From CALBPI01 sp038529355 (GTDB taxonomy: Bacteria; Pseudomonadota; Gammaproteobacteria; Steroidobacterales; Woeseiaceae): a stretch of DNA of 64,000 bases. Positions 43,339 through 51,795 of the stretch are shown in pieces. The position numbers and the translations under genes were made by a program. Numbering within the stretch: the stretch's first letter is position 1; each line of letters starts with the position of its first letter. Location: contig JBCBDU010000014.1 of the NCBI GenBank assembly GCA_038529355.1, positions 1 to 64,000 of the forward strand, in the 5' to 3' direction. The notes under the pieces were generated by a model that had not been told where the DNA came from, searched no databases, and saw only the letters and a list, made by a program, of their open reading frames with translations.

Positions 43339-45585
43339 TTAGTTCTCGGCGTTAACAATGTCGAGAATCCGGGATGACACGGAAGTGATCGCGTTCTGGT
43401 CAATGCGTGCAGCCCCGCCGGAATCGTTGTTGGTCATAACGATGACAGCGAAAGCACCGCGATCGTCACTTTCAACCATCCAGCCGTACGTCAGCACGCG
43501 CAGACCAAAGCCGTCATCGAGACTGCCACCTTTGAACCAGACGCGCTCCCATCGATTGCGCAGGTTGATAATGGCGGTCGTCGCGCCATAGGCCTCGTCG
43601 ATGACATCGAATGCTTCGGTCGCATCGTTGTATTGACGCAGTCCGGCCATAGCAGCGCACACGTCCAACGGACTGGCCTGCCACAAACCACTCACGAGCA
43701 CCGACAGGTTCGCGCGTGTCGGATTCGTGACAGGACCGGCTGGCGTCAGCACCGTGTCGACATAGTCGCGTTGCGTTGCCTCGTCGGCGCTGACATAGGC
43801 AATGGCATCAGGCTCGGGAACGGTAAAGTAAAGGTTAAATGCTTCATTCATCGACAGGAATGGCTCCATCGCATCCTGATTGGCATGATTGAAGCGATCC
43901 AGTGCAGCTTCGTTGGCATCGCGACCGACCAGCTTGAACAAATGCTCGGTTGCGGTGTTGTCGCTGATCCCCAGCATCAATGAAGCCAGGTCGTCGATGC
44001 GGAACATGGTGCCAACTTCGTTGTTGATGCTGCCCGCCAGAACCAGATCGTCAGGAATGATCGGAATCATCTGGTCGCGTACCAGCAATCCGTCATCAAT
44101 TGATTGCGCCACTGCGCCCATCGTCCAGATTTTGAAAATCGATGCAGTACCTAGCGGATCACTCGCGTTGCGTTCGAATATTGGTGTGCATTGGCTGTTC
44201 TCGTCTATGCGTGCCACTAGCACACCGACGTCTTCGGCAAGCGTCTGCAGACGGTCGGCAGCACTCTCGTAAGTGAGGTTTGCGTCGGCTGCGGCAGTGG
44301 AGCCGCCGTTTAGCGGAAACCCTGAAGTTCCTAACAGGCGGATCAGGCCTGTGCCGTAAGTGGTGCCCAGTGAAAAGAACTGTCCGTTGGCAGGCTCGTT
44401 AGCGTTGCCAAGCAGCACGTTGATGCTGGTCGGTGTGATGGAGTAGGCGTCTTGTACGGTGCCGTTCGGAATCAGGTTGCGCAATGAGTCGAAGAATTGC
44501 TGGAACTCTGCGACGCTGAATTGTGCAAGGTAATCCGGGTCAATTCGATCCTGAATGTCTTGCGCTGAGGTTGTGGTCGCCGCGAGCTGATCAATGATCC
44601 AAAGCAACTGATTGGCGGCCGGCGTGTTCGGCAACTGGATTTGCCCGTTGACCGTCGGGAACAGTGGCTCGATCGGTTTTGTGCGCGCTGCATTGAGCGG
44701 GAAGTCATCATCGACATCCGGCGTGCCGTCGTTGTCATCATCGGTGTCGGCGTTGTCGCCGATGCCATCACCATCGTTATCGCTGGTTTCGGCGGCATCC
44801 AGCGGGAACGCATCATCGGCATCCGGCGTGCCGTCGTTGTCATCATCGGTATCCGCGTTATCGCCGATGCCATCCATGTCATTGTCGGATGACTCGGACG
44901 CATCGCGCGGGAACGCATCATCGACATCCGGCGTGCCGTCGTTGTCGTCATCCGGGTCTGCGTTGTCGCCGGTGCCGTCCATATCGAAGTCGGCTGTCTC
45001 GTTCGGATCGTTCGGGAACGCATCGGCATTGTCGCCAACACCGTCCATGTCGCTGTCGGTTGTTTCGTTCGGATCTGTCGGAAACGCGTCGTTGGCATCT
45101 TCGACGCCATCGTTGTCATCGTCGGTGTCAGCGTTATTGCCGATGCCGTCGCCATCGGTGTCTTCGGTTTCGTTGGCATCGAACGGGAATGCATCGTTAG
45201 TATCTTCCACGCCATCATTGTCGTCATCAGTATCGGTATTGTCGCCAGTACCGTCGCCGTCGAAATCCGCAGATTCGCTGCTGTCCAGCGGGAACGCATC
45301 ACTGCTGTCATCAACGCCGTCACCGTCATCATCGCTGTCGGCGTTGTTGCCCACGCCGTCGCCATCCGTATCGACGCTTTCAGCCGGATCCAGCGGGAAT
45401 GCATCGGCAGTGTCGTTCACGCCATCATTGTCATCGTCCGGATCGCTGGCATCGGCGATGCCATCGCCATCAGTATCGATTTGTGCAGGTCCGCCATCGC
45501 TACCGCCGCCGCCGCAGGCGGCGAGGGTCAATAGCAGGCTTAAGAGTACGCTGCGCAAGGCAGTGTTCAGGTCGAGGCCAGTCAT
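43339..45585 (-). CDS. Lipoprotein: thrombospondin type 3 repeats joined to a class A beta-lactamase-like hydrolase
   Basis: A 748-residue exported protein with a lipobox LAAC near residue 24 followed by a GGGGS stretch. Residues 35-310 carry about a dozen thrombospondin type 3 calcium-binding repeats (DTDGDGIGNNAD, DDDNDGVEDANDAFP and so on). A serine-hydrolase domain follows: S482-x-x-K485 (SIFK), S541-D-N (SDN) and K685-G-G (KGG), the three active-site boxes of class A beta-lactamases and their relatives, all in order. The last box is KGG rather than KTG or KSG. The lipoprotein probably sits in the outer membrane with the repeats as a calcium-stiffened spacer. Substrate is unknown. Confidence 0.85.
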   Translation of the reverse strand: MTGLDLNTALRSVLLSLLLTLAACGGGGSDGGPAQIDTDGDGIADASDPDDDNDGVNDTADAFPLDPAESVDTDGDGVGNNADSDDDGDGVDDSSDAFPLDSSESADFDGDGTGDNTDTDDDNDGVEDTNDAFPFDANETEDTDGDGIGNNADTDDDNDGVEDANDAFPTDPNETTDSDMDGVGDNADAFPNDPNETADFDMDGTGDNADPDDDNDGTPDVDDAFPRDASESSDNDMDGIGDNADTDDDNDGTPDADDAFPLDAAETSDNDGDGIGDNADTDDDNDGTPDVDDDFPLNAARTKPIEPLFPTVNGQIQLPNTPAANQLLWIIDQLAATTTSAQDIQDRIDPDYLAQFSVAEFQQFFDSLRNLIPNGTVQDAYSITPTSINVLLGNANEPANGQFFSLGTTYGTGLIRLLGTSGFPLNGGSTAAADANLTYESAADRLQTLAEDVGVLVARIDENSQCTPIFERNASDPLGTASIFKIWTMGAVAQSIDDGLLVRDQMIPIIPDDLVLAGSINNEVGTMFRIDDLASLMLGISDNTATEHLFKLVGRDANEAALDRFNHANQDAMEPFLSMNEAFNLYFTVPEPDAIAYVSADEATQRDYVDTVLTPAGPVTNPTRANLSVLVSGLWQASPLDVCAAMAGLRQYNDATEAFDVIDEAYGATTAIINLRNRWERVWFKGGSLDDGFGLRVLTYGWMVESDDRGAFAVIVMTNNDSGGAARIDQNAITSVSSRILDIVNAEN
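44690..45500 (-). repeat. Tandem thrombospondin type 3 coding repeats
   Basis: Within the lipoprotein gene a DNA segment encodes repeated Asp-rich units, mostly of 26 to 33 residues with alternating DSD/DTD/DDDNDG cores and an AFP spacer. Codon use is homogeneous, giving near-identical DNA blocks that could recombine and vary in number among strains. Each unit is a calcium-binding loop. Confidence 0.75.
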
Positions 45586-45797
45586 GTCGTTTCCTTATGG
45601 TTGTTGTCATGGGCAGCCGCCAAAAAACGGGTGCCATACCCATAAAGGCGTAAACGACACGAAACGGGATCATTTATCTGATGAAACGCACTGCGACCAA
45701 ATATCTGGTCTGAATAAACAACATCCGGATGCACATCAGTCCGCAGCGGCGTTGTGCAAGCGTCACCGGCGGGCGATCTGGCTTTTGCTGTAACGTA

Positions 45798-45831
45798 AAT
45801 GCCCGGCTTGCAGATAAACAAGCCGGGCATT
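45798..45831 (-). terminator. 13-base-pair hairpin downstream of the haloperoxidase gene
   Basis: Perfect arms (AATGCCCGGCTTG and CAAGCCGGGCATT) around an eight-base loop lie 34 bases beyond the haloperoxidase stop on its strand. The flanking run after the stem is ATTTACG rather than a T tract, so this is either an unusual terminator or an mRNA-stabilising structure. No other feature occupies the gap. Confidence 0.5.
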
Positions 45832-45864
45832 CACCCGCACGACCGCCGCTGCGTGAGGCGGTAC

Positions 45865-47988
45865 CTAGAACGGCAGGATGATTTCGTCACCGGAGCCGTG
45901 GCGCAGCCACCATTCCTCTGCGCGCAGCGCGCGACCGTCGGCATCCAGCACCGACAGTGTCGGGCACGAGCCGGCTTCGCCGGAGATTTCGATGTGATCC
46001 TTGTCGAAGCTGTCGAATGTTGTCGACATTTCGTCGCCGTAAGTGGGTGCCTGCTCCATCAAGATACCCACGGCGATGCGCTCGCCCATGCGCATTGAAT
46101 CGTAGTAGTCCGAATAGTAGTGCACCCCGGCCATGTTGCGGCCGATCGAAATGTTTGCGGCCAGTTTGTCGAGCTCGCCCTGGATCGTCAGCTTGCCATC
46201 GTTCTTCTTGACGAGATTTTTGCCGGTGGCGTTCGGTACGAAATAGTCCGCACTGCCAAAGTCGAGCAGGCGCTTACCGTCGCGGCCTTTGGGGTCAAAC
46301 ATCTCGAAGAATGCCTTGAGCATGGTCACGCAGCCGCCGGCGACCGTCGCGTGACCCGCGCCGTAGGCAGGATGCATCGGGGAGCCTTCGGGGAATGCCA
46401 TCGGTAGCAGCAAATTGTGCTTAGCAAATTGCGCTGCGCTCAATCCATGCGGCGTCACGTTGTTCGGACATTTGATGTCGCGCATTGCGTTCATCGCCGC
46501 CGTGTTTTGTTGCTTGTTGTGTTCAACAACTGCATCGCGAATGCTTTCTGGAATTTCGTTGAACGAAGCTTCGAAGGCATCGGCGGCGCAGCCCAGCGCC
46601 TTGCCATGTTTCTTGGCGCTGACGAGGCTGAAGCGGCCACCCATCACTTCCGGGCGCGCGCGCCGGTGATAGTTGAATTTCTGGCGGCGCACAGCTTTCA
46701 GGCAGCGTGTGGCCACTTCCGTAACCAGCGACAGAATATGCGGGCCACCAAACGTTGCGAACGCTGTGCGGTGGCCGGTCGGACTGGCTTCGGGAAAACC
46801 TTTCGACGTTGGCGTGCCTAAACCGAGCAACACGAGGCAGGCGTTCAGATAAGCCTGATACAACGCGTCGTAATGTACATACGTCGCCAGGTCGCGCGGT
46901 GTCGTGATGAAGCGGCGCTTGTCATCGAACTTGTCGATACCGCCAACGGCTGCGCCGTTTTGTACGTCAAGCCAACCGGCCCAATTGGTCATGTAGTCGA
47001 GACACGCCTTGGCGGTCGTGCCGCGCTGGTCAATAATTTGCGAGCCGAAATTGATAAAGCCGTCTTCCGGGTCATAGCTTGCGTTGGTGCCGGGGAAATT
47101 GGATCCGGGGCCCGCACCTGCGCGCAGCGAATCATTGCCGGCCAGCATGAATTGAGAGATATAGGGGCCTTCCATGGCGCCGATGGTTGAGCCGCGAAAC
47201 ACACTCTGCGTCGACAGTAGTGCTGTTGCATCGCCAACGGTGCGCGCATCTCGCCGGCGTTGCTCGAACAGGTTCAGGCCGCCGTCGCCGACATGATGCG
47301 GCGTCGATGACACGCGACCGCTGCCATCGGTGCCGGCGAAGAACGGCATGGTGTTTAGCGCATCGACGACCTCATTCGCGCTGAGTATGCTGTTGCCGCC
47401 GCCGTCGCACAGCTTCTTGCTGCCACCTTTGTCGATCTCGGTGAACGGTACGTCACGCAGCAACGCCAGGCCATACACCTCCGCCATTTCTGCAGACAGT
47501 TCGCTGGAGCCGACACGCGGCGCTGGCGCCATTGCCACAGCACCTGCGTCCGGACCCTGCAATTCATACACGTGACCTGCGCGCGGGCTCTCCCAACCGC
47601 GCCAGTCTGGCGTCTTGTTGCCTTTGAGTTTGCAGTGGAAACTGACGTTTCGCGTTTGCGCTGTTTCGATGCCTTTTTCAAAGAGGTTTCGATCAGATGA
47701 GTTAATCGCTTCAACGAAACAGTGGTAGTCGGCGGCATCATCGACCACGCCGTCCTGGTTGTGTGCCAATCCTTTGGTGAAGTTGGTTGGATAGCTTGGA
47801 TGATGAATTTTCCCGCCTTTTTTAACGGGATCGCTGCTGTCTGGACCGTAATCTGTTTCTTCGCCGTTCGTGCGTGTTAGTGCTTGCGGACGAATGCGCG
47901 ATACTTCGCTGGCGAGATTTCTAAAGTCGCGCGCCTGCTTGGCGCGTTCGGTGCCGGCAGGGTCCGGGCTTTGAAAAGGGATTTTCAT
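45865..47988 (-). CDS. Vanadium-dependent haloperoxidase (algal/bromoperoxidase type)
   Basis: Oxidises halides with hydrogen peroxide, using vanadate. The 707 residues contain the three vanadate-binding blocks: KFNYHRRARPE (Lys and Arg eight apart, as in the algal enzymes), HPAYGAGHATVAG (His546) and the R617...H623 pair in GRNMAGVHYY. The usual Ser of the middle block is Ala544 here. No signal peptide is visible, and there is no membrane helix, so it appears cytoplasmic or exported by another route. A strong ribosome site (AAGGAG) precedes the ATG on this strand. It is a single gene; peroxide genes lie 8-11 kb away. Confidence 0.88.
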   Translation of the reverse strand: MKIPFQSPDPAGTERAKQARDFRNLASEVSRIRPQALTRTNGEETDYGPDSSDPVKKGGKIHHPSYPTNFTKGLAHNQDGVVDDAADYHCFVEAINSSDRNLFEKGIETAQTRNVSFHCKLKGNKTPDWRGWESPRAGHVYELQGPDAGAVAMAPAPRVGSSELSAEMAEVYGLALLRDVPFTEIDKGGSKKLCDGGGNSILSANEVVDALNTMPFFAGTDGSGRVSSTPHHVGDGGLNLFEQRRRDARTVGDATALLSTQSVFRGSTIGAMEGPYISQFMLAGNDSLRAGAGPGSNFPGTNASYDPEDGFINFGSQIIDQRGTTAKACLDYMTNWAGWLDVQNGAAVGGIDKFDDKRRFITTPRDLATYVHYDALYQAYLNACLVLLGLGTPTSKGFPEASPTGHRTAFATFGGPHILSLVTEVATRCLKAVRRQKFNYHRRARPEVMGGRFSLVSAKKHGKALGCAADAFEASFNEIPESIRDAVVEHNKQQNTAAMNAMRDIKCPNNVTPHGLSAAQFAKHNLLLPMAFPEGSPMHPAYGAGHATVAGGCVTMLKAFFEMFDPKGRDGKRLLDFGSADYFVPNATGKNLVKKNDGKLTIQGELDKLAANISIGRNMAGVHYYSDYYDSMRMGERIAVGILMEQAPTYGDEMSTTFDSFDKDHIEISGEAGSCPTLSVLDADGRALRAEEWWLRHGSGDEIILPF

Positions 47989-48211
47989 AGTGACGCTCCT
48001 TGTCAGAAGCTATCGGATGCAGCTTCTGTTTTTTTTGTTGACGTCTGCTTACTGTTATTGCTCGAGGCAATATCTCGCACGATCGTGCTGGCACAGCCTG
48101 CAATGAGGTAGGCGCTATCGTTTTGCGCGAATACTGCAGCGTGGGCGCATTGCACACCGCACGACAAATAGCTGACAATCGCAAGCGGTGATATTGCAGG
48201 AGCACACGGTC
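47989..48211. promoter_or_regulatory. Divergent region between haloperoxidase and DsrE-like genes
   Basis: About 220 bases separate back-to-back starts. It includes an eight-base T run near 48030-48037 and several A/T-rich blocks (TTGTTGACG, TACTGTTATTG) that could serve as -35 or -10 elements, but I see no clear pair. An in-frame start at 48188 upstream of the DsrE gene is less likely than the ATG used here, because it would interrupt the signal peptide. Confidence 0.3.
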
Positions 48212-48730
48212 ATGCGTGGATACGGGTTAATAATTGCATTGGTAGCGTGCGCTAGCGCTGCTGCGGGCTTTGAGCGCTTTACGACCGGACCTGTCATCGA
48301 CACGCACGGGCCGGTGGCTAAGGTCGCAGAAGCTACGATGCCGGAACAGGCGACGTTCAAAATTGCCTTCGATGTCGCCGAGGCCGCCGTGGCAGGCAAG
48401 CAAAGCCGCGCCTTGGAATCTGCGGCGCGATTGCTGAATATGCATGCACAGGCAGGTTTGTCGCCCGACGCGACTGCAGTTGCTATCGTCGTGCACGGCG
48501 CTGCTGCGCTCGATCTGGTGAATGACGAGCGCTACGGTGGCGAAAACGCGTCAGCCGCATTGGTTGCCGCGTTGGTGGATGCCGGTGTGTCGATCCAGCT
48601 GTGCGGCCAAACGGCTGCGTACCGTGACATTGCACAGGATGATTTGTTGCCGGGCGTGACGCTGAGCGTGTCGGCGATGACGGCACACGCGTTGTTGCAG
48701 CAGGATGGCTACACACTCTATCCGTTCTAG
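48212..48730 (+). CDS. Secreted DsrE/DsrF-like protein
   Basis: A 172-residue exported member of the DsrE superfamily of sulfur-relay and sulfur-oxidation proteins. The ATG chosen gives a signal peptide (GYGLIIALVACASAAAGF). The domain shows the fold strands (KIAFDVAEAAVAG, VAIVVHGAA) and a central CGQTAA segment where DsrE has its active cysteine. Periplasmic members with this build are widespread and poorly understood. The next gene, a membrane LuxR regulator, begins 19 bases downstream, so they are probably co-transcribed. Confidence 0.75.
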   Translation: MRGYGLIIALVACASAAAGFERFTTGPVIDTHGPVAKVAEATMPEQATFKIAFDVAEAAVAGKQSRALESAARLLNMHAQAGLSPDATAVAIVVHGAAALDLVNDERYGGENASAALVAALVDAGVSIQLCGQTAAYRDIAQDDLLPGVTLSVSAMTAHALLQQDGYTLYPF

Positions 48731-48749
48731 CAATGCGCCGGGGTTTGTT

Positions 48750-49163
48750 GTGATTCGTCAGATTGCTATCTACGCCGCTGTGCTGGTTGGTGCTGCATTC
48801 GCGTTGCAGTGGTTGGAGTATCGGTATTTCCTGCGTACACAATCACTGCCGGCGGTTGTTGTGCTTCTGGCGACCGGTTTCGCTGCCCTTGGGGTATGGG
48901 TCGGCACGCACCTCGTCAACCGCGGTGCATCGACACGCTTTGAGCGCAATGATGCGGCGATCGCTGCGCTGCGCGTCACACCGCGCGAGCTTGATGTTCT
49001 GACGCATCTGGCTGCTGGTCGCGCGAACAAGGACATCGCCAAAATACTGCATATCTCGCCGAATACGGTGAAGACGCACGTAGCGCGTTTGCTGGCCAAG
49101 CTCGGTGCAGCGCGGCGCACCGAGGCGATCAACAAGGCGCGCGAGCTGCGGATGATTCCATGA
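48750..49163 (+). CDS. Membrane-bound LuxR-type helix-turn-helix regulator
   Basis: A 137-residue protein with two predicted membrane helices (about residues 4-22 and 34-53) and a C-terminal LuxR-type DNA-binding domain (TPRELDVLTHLAAGRANKDI, then AKILHISPNTVKTHVARLLAKLG). There is no receiver or ligand domain. The GTG start is preceded by GGGG; a longer in-frame reading would overlap the DsrE gene's end. The DNA-binding half would face the cytoplasm, so it may act as a one-component sensor of the envelope. It overlaps nothing and precedes the HAD phosphatase by 46 bases. Confidence 0.75.
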   Translation: MIRQIAIYAAVLVGAAFALQWLEYRYFLRTQSLPAVVVLLATGFAALGVWVGTHLVNRGASTRFERNDAAIAALRVTPRELDVLTHLAAGRANKDIAKILHISPNTVKTHVARLLAKLGAARRTEAINKARELRMIP

Positions 49164-49209
49164 CAATGCACATGTTTGATCCGTCTGGTTCGCGTAGGTA
49201 CGTGTTGGC

Positions 49210-49842
49210 ATGAGTAGCCATGTCTTTTTTGATCTTGATGGCACGCTGAGCGATCCGCAGGTGGGCATCGTTCGCTGTATCCGCCATGCGCTGGAGCAGC
49301 TCGATGTTTCCTGCGATGCCAATCTCGATTGGTGCATTGGGCCGCCATTGCACGACAGTTTCGAAACGCTAGTTGGGAGCCACCGGGTAGCGCAGGCCGT
49401 GCATCTCTACCGGCAGCGATTCGCGCAGATCGGCTGGCAGGAAAATGTGCTGTATGCCGGCATTCCCGAAGTGCTTCGGTCTCTAAATGCGGCTGGCCAC
49501 ACGCTCTATGTTGCAACGAGTAAACCGCTTGTATTTGCGCAGCAGATCATCGAGCACTTCGGCATCGCAGACAGTTTTGCGCGGGTGTTTGGCAGTGAGC
49601 TGGACGGCACGCGATCCGATAAGGGTGCGTTGCTGCGCTATGCGCTGGCACAAACCGGGGCGCAAGGGCGCGTATCGATGATCGGTGATCGCAAGTTTGA
49701 TATTGACGGTGCCCGCCAAAACGCGATGCGCTCGATCGGTGTTACGTATGGTTATGGTGGCCGCGCCGAGTTGGTGGCTGCCGGTGCCGATGCGATTGTG
49801 AACGCGCCAGACGAAGTGCTGGCTGCGCTGGATTGCACATGA
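49210..49842 (+). CDS. HAD-family phosphatase, phosphoglycolate phosphatase-like
   Basis: A 210-residue haloacid-dehalogenase phosphatase. Motif I DLDGT has nucleophile Asp8 and Asp10; motif II is TSKP near residue 102, and motif IV MIGDRKFD near 156 supplies the metal-binding Asp. The layout with a small helical cap between motif I and II is that of Gph or PPA-type phosphatases. It is followed by the 45-bp repeat array. Confidence 0.87.
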   Translation: MSSHVFFDLDGTLSDPQVGIVRCIRHALEQLDVSCDANLDWCIGPPLHDSFETLVGSHRVAQAVHLYRQRFAQIGWQENVLYAGIPEVLRSLNAAGHTLYVATSKPLVFAQQIIEHFGIADSFARVFGSELDGTRSDKGALLRYALAQTGAQGRVSMIGDRKFDIDGARQNAMRSIGVTYGYGGRAELVAAGADAIVNAPDEVLAALDCT

Positions 49843-50271
49843 TTGAGCGAGCGCTGGCGCTACGAAACCAGAGAGACCCGATTAGCCCCAGCTTCCAGGT
49901 AGTGGATCCAGTGGCACCAGGACTCACCCGATCCAGCTTGCAGGCGGCGGATCCGGTGGCACCGTCTGACCCGATCCAGCTACCAGGCAGTGGATCCGGC
50001 GGCGCCAAGACTTACCCGATCCAGCTTCTAGTCAGTAACTCTGGTGGCACCAACACTGGGCCTGTTTAACCATTGGTATTGTGCATGCCCCTTGATCAAT
50101 CCGGCGTCAAGAAAAAATAGCACGAGAGATCGCGCAGTGATGATCATCGCTGCGTCGGTCGTTTGCGGGAGTCATGCAACATGTTGATTCTGCGAAAATC
50201 ACCCTTTCGGGCGATCGTACTGTTGCAAACGATCGGTCACGCTTGCGACGTCATCAATTCGGGAGCTTGAT
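49843..50271. other. Gap of about 430 bases holding a repeat array and no supported gene
   Basis: The first 200 bases contain the tandem repeat described separately. The remainder (50060-50271) shows only short open frames and a ribosome-like GGGAGC before the DUF4199 gene. A short frame spans the repeats but has a frame change between units and no recognisable protein, so I do not count it as a gene. Confidence 0.6.
49877..50059. repeat. Four imperfect tandem units of about 45 bp with stem-loop potential
   Basis: Units start near 49877, 49927, 49970 and 50015, each beginning CCCGAT and ending in GTGGCACC-like text. Unit lengths are 50, 43, 45 and about 44, the first being enlarged by five bases. 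The central GATCCAGCT and AGTGGATC blocks of each unit can pair, so the array could fold as successive hairpins. Units differ by several substitutions, so the array is old or under selection. There are no spacers, which excludes a CRISPR array. Confidence 0.8.
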
Positions 50272-50796
50272 ATGAAAAAATACATTTGGATCTATGGCGC
50301 CATTTCGGGTCTGATCACGATCAGCAGCATGGTGCTGGGCATCTGGGCCGCCGACGCAGAAGATGCAGCGGGCGGCGAAGTCGCCGGTTATCTCATCATG
50401 CTGGTGGCGTTATCGCTGATCTTCGTTGCGATCAAGCAATACCGCGACAAGGATCAGGGTGGCGTGATCAGTTTCGGTCAGGCGTTCTTGCTGGGTGTCG
50501 GTGTTTCGGCGGTTGCCGGTGTCGCCTATGTCATTGTGTGGGAAATCTATCTTTACGCCAGCGACTACGCTTTCATCAATGACTACGCGGCGGCGATGCT
50601 GGAAGAGGCCAAAACTGCAGGCATCAGTGCGGCGCAACTGGCCGACAAGGAAGCTGAAATAGCAGCGATGAAGGCGAGTTATGCCCGGCCGCTGTATCGC
50701 CTGCCCATGACGTTCGTCGAGATATTTCCGGTGGGTGTCATCGTGTCGCTGGTGTCCGCCGCAATTCTGCGCAAGCACACGGTGCTGCCCGCCTGA
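50272..50796 (+). CDS. DUF4199-family membrane protein
   Basis: Inner-membrane protein of 174 residues with four hydrophobic helices and the DUF4199 start (MKKYIWIYGAISGLI). The conserved KQYRDKDQGGVISFGQAFLLGV block between helices two and three is present. A charged helix (DYAAAMLEEAKTAGIS) lies before the last helix. The family has no known function. A GGGAGC ribosome site precedes the ATG; it converges on the DUF808 gene with 30 bases between. Confidence 0.82.
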   Translation: MKKYIWIYGAISGLITISSMVLGIWAADAEDAAGGEVAGYLIMLVALSLIFVAIKQYRDKDQGGVISFGQAFLLGVGVSAVAGVAYVIVWEIYLYASDYAFINDYAAAMLEEAKTAGISAAQLADKEAEIAAMKASYARPLYRLPMTFVEIFPVGVIVSLVSAAILRKHTVLPA

Positions 50797-50826
50797 ATCG
50801 CGTTACGAGTGCAGCGCGCTGTGTGC

Positions 50827-51795
50827 TTAAGCCTTGGTCGCGTTGAACGGCAGGGCTTGCCACAGCGGGCCAATGACGCGTGTGACCAGCGGAATCAGCA
50901 ACAAGCCGAGCAGCAACCCAAACACGCCATCAAGCGCAGCCTTCGTGACCCATTCGATGGCGTCCGGTGCGAACGACACGGCGCGACCAGCTGCTGCGGC
51001 AATGTCGTGAATATGGTGCCCCAGCCACGAGAACCCCATGCCTTCCAGGCCATGCACAATAATCGAACCACCGACCCACAGCATGGCGGCGGTACCGATC
51101 GTGGTCAGTGCCTTCAGAAAGCCCGGCATGCCTTTGACGATGCCGCGACCCACGCTGCGGGTTACACCCAGACGGCCATGCGTGCTCATGAAAAGCCCCG
51201 CGTCGTCAGCCTTGACGATCAGGGCAACGCTGCCATACACCGCGACGGTGATGCCCACCGCAACAACGGCTAAGGTCGCACCGCGCATCACGATGCTGTC
51301 GCTGGGAATCGCTGCCAACGCTATGGTCATGATCTCCGCCGACAGAATGAAGTCCGTTTTGATCGCACCCTTGACGCGCTTTTCTTCCAGACGCACCGGA
51401 TCACCGATGCTCATGTCGGCTTTCACGTAAGCATCATCGTGCGGGAAAAGGGCATGGAATACCTTTTCGGCGCCCTCGAAGCACAGATAGCTGCCACCGA
51501 GCATCAACAGCGGGTTGATCAACCAGGGTGCAAATACAGATAGCAACAATCCGACCGGCAGCAGGATCAGCAGCTTGTTCTTGATCGAGCCCCACGCGAT
51601 ACGCCCGACAATCGGTAGTTCACGCGCTGCTTCAAAGCCGTGCACATACTTGGGTGTGACGGCGGCGTCGTCGATGACCGCACCGGCGGCTTTCGCACCT
51701 GCTTGCGCCGCCTGACTGATGACGTCGTCAACCGAGGCGGCGGCCACCTTGGCTATCGCAGCAACATCGTCCAGTAGTGCAAGCAGTCCGCTCAT
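50827..51795 (-). CDS. DUF808 (YedI-like) inner membrane protein
   Basis: A 322-residue protein with several membrane helices. The N-terminal MSGLLALLDDVAAIAKVAAASVDDV block and the central GFEAARELPIVGRIAWGS and GSYLCFEGAEK segments match the E. coli YedI/DUF808 family. Residues 150-300 hold five or six hydrophobic segments. The family function is unknown. It is transcribed away from the TolB/TPR gene. Confidence 0.9.
   Translation of the reverse strand: MSGLLALLDDVAAIAKVAAASVDDVISQAAQAGAKAAGAVIDDAAVTPKYVHGFEAARELPIVGRIAWGSIKNKLLILLPVGLLLSVFAPWLINPLLMLGGSYLCFEGAEKVFHALFPHDDAYVKADMSIGDPVRLEEKRVKGAIKTDFILSAEIMTIALAAIPSDSIVMRGATLAVVAVGITVAVYGSVALIVKADDAGLFMSTHGRLGVTRSVGRGIVKGMPGFLKALTTIGTAAMLWVGGSIIVHGLEGMGFSWLGHHIHDIAAAAGRAVSFAPDAIEWVTKAALDGVFGLLLGLLLIPLVTRVIGPLWQALPFNATKA

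Noticed and set aside
44612..45793. A 393-codon open frame on the plus strand opposite the thrombospondin-repeat gene
   Set aside because: It is a low-complexity Ser/Ala/Pro-rich mirror of the Asp-rich repeats; the minus-strand product has a lipobox, calcium repeats and catalytic motifs.
49877..50059. CRISPR array
   Set aside because: The repeats are directly joined, imperfect and without unique spacers; no cas gene nearby.
49833..50069. Small gene across the 45-bp repeats
   Set aside because: Unit lengths are not all multiples of three, so the repeated peptide changes frame; no ribosome site.
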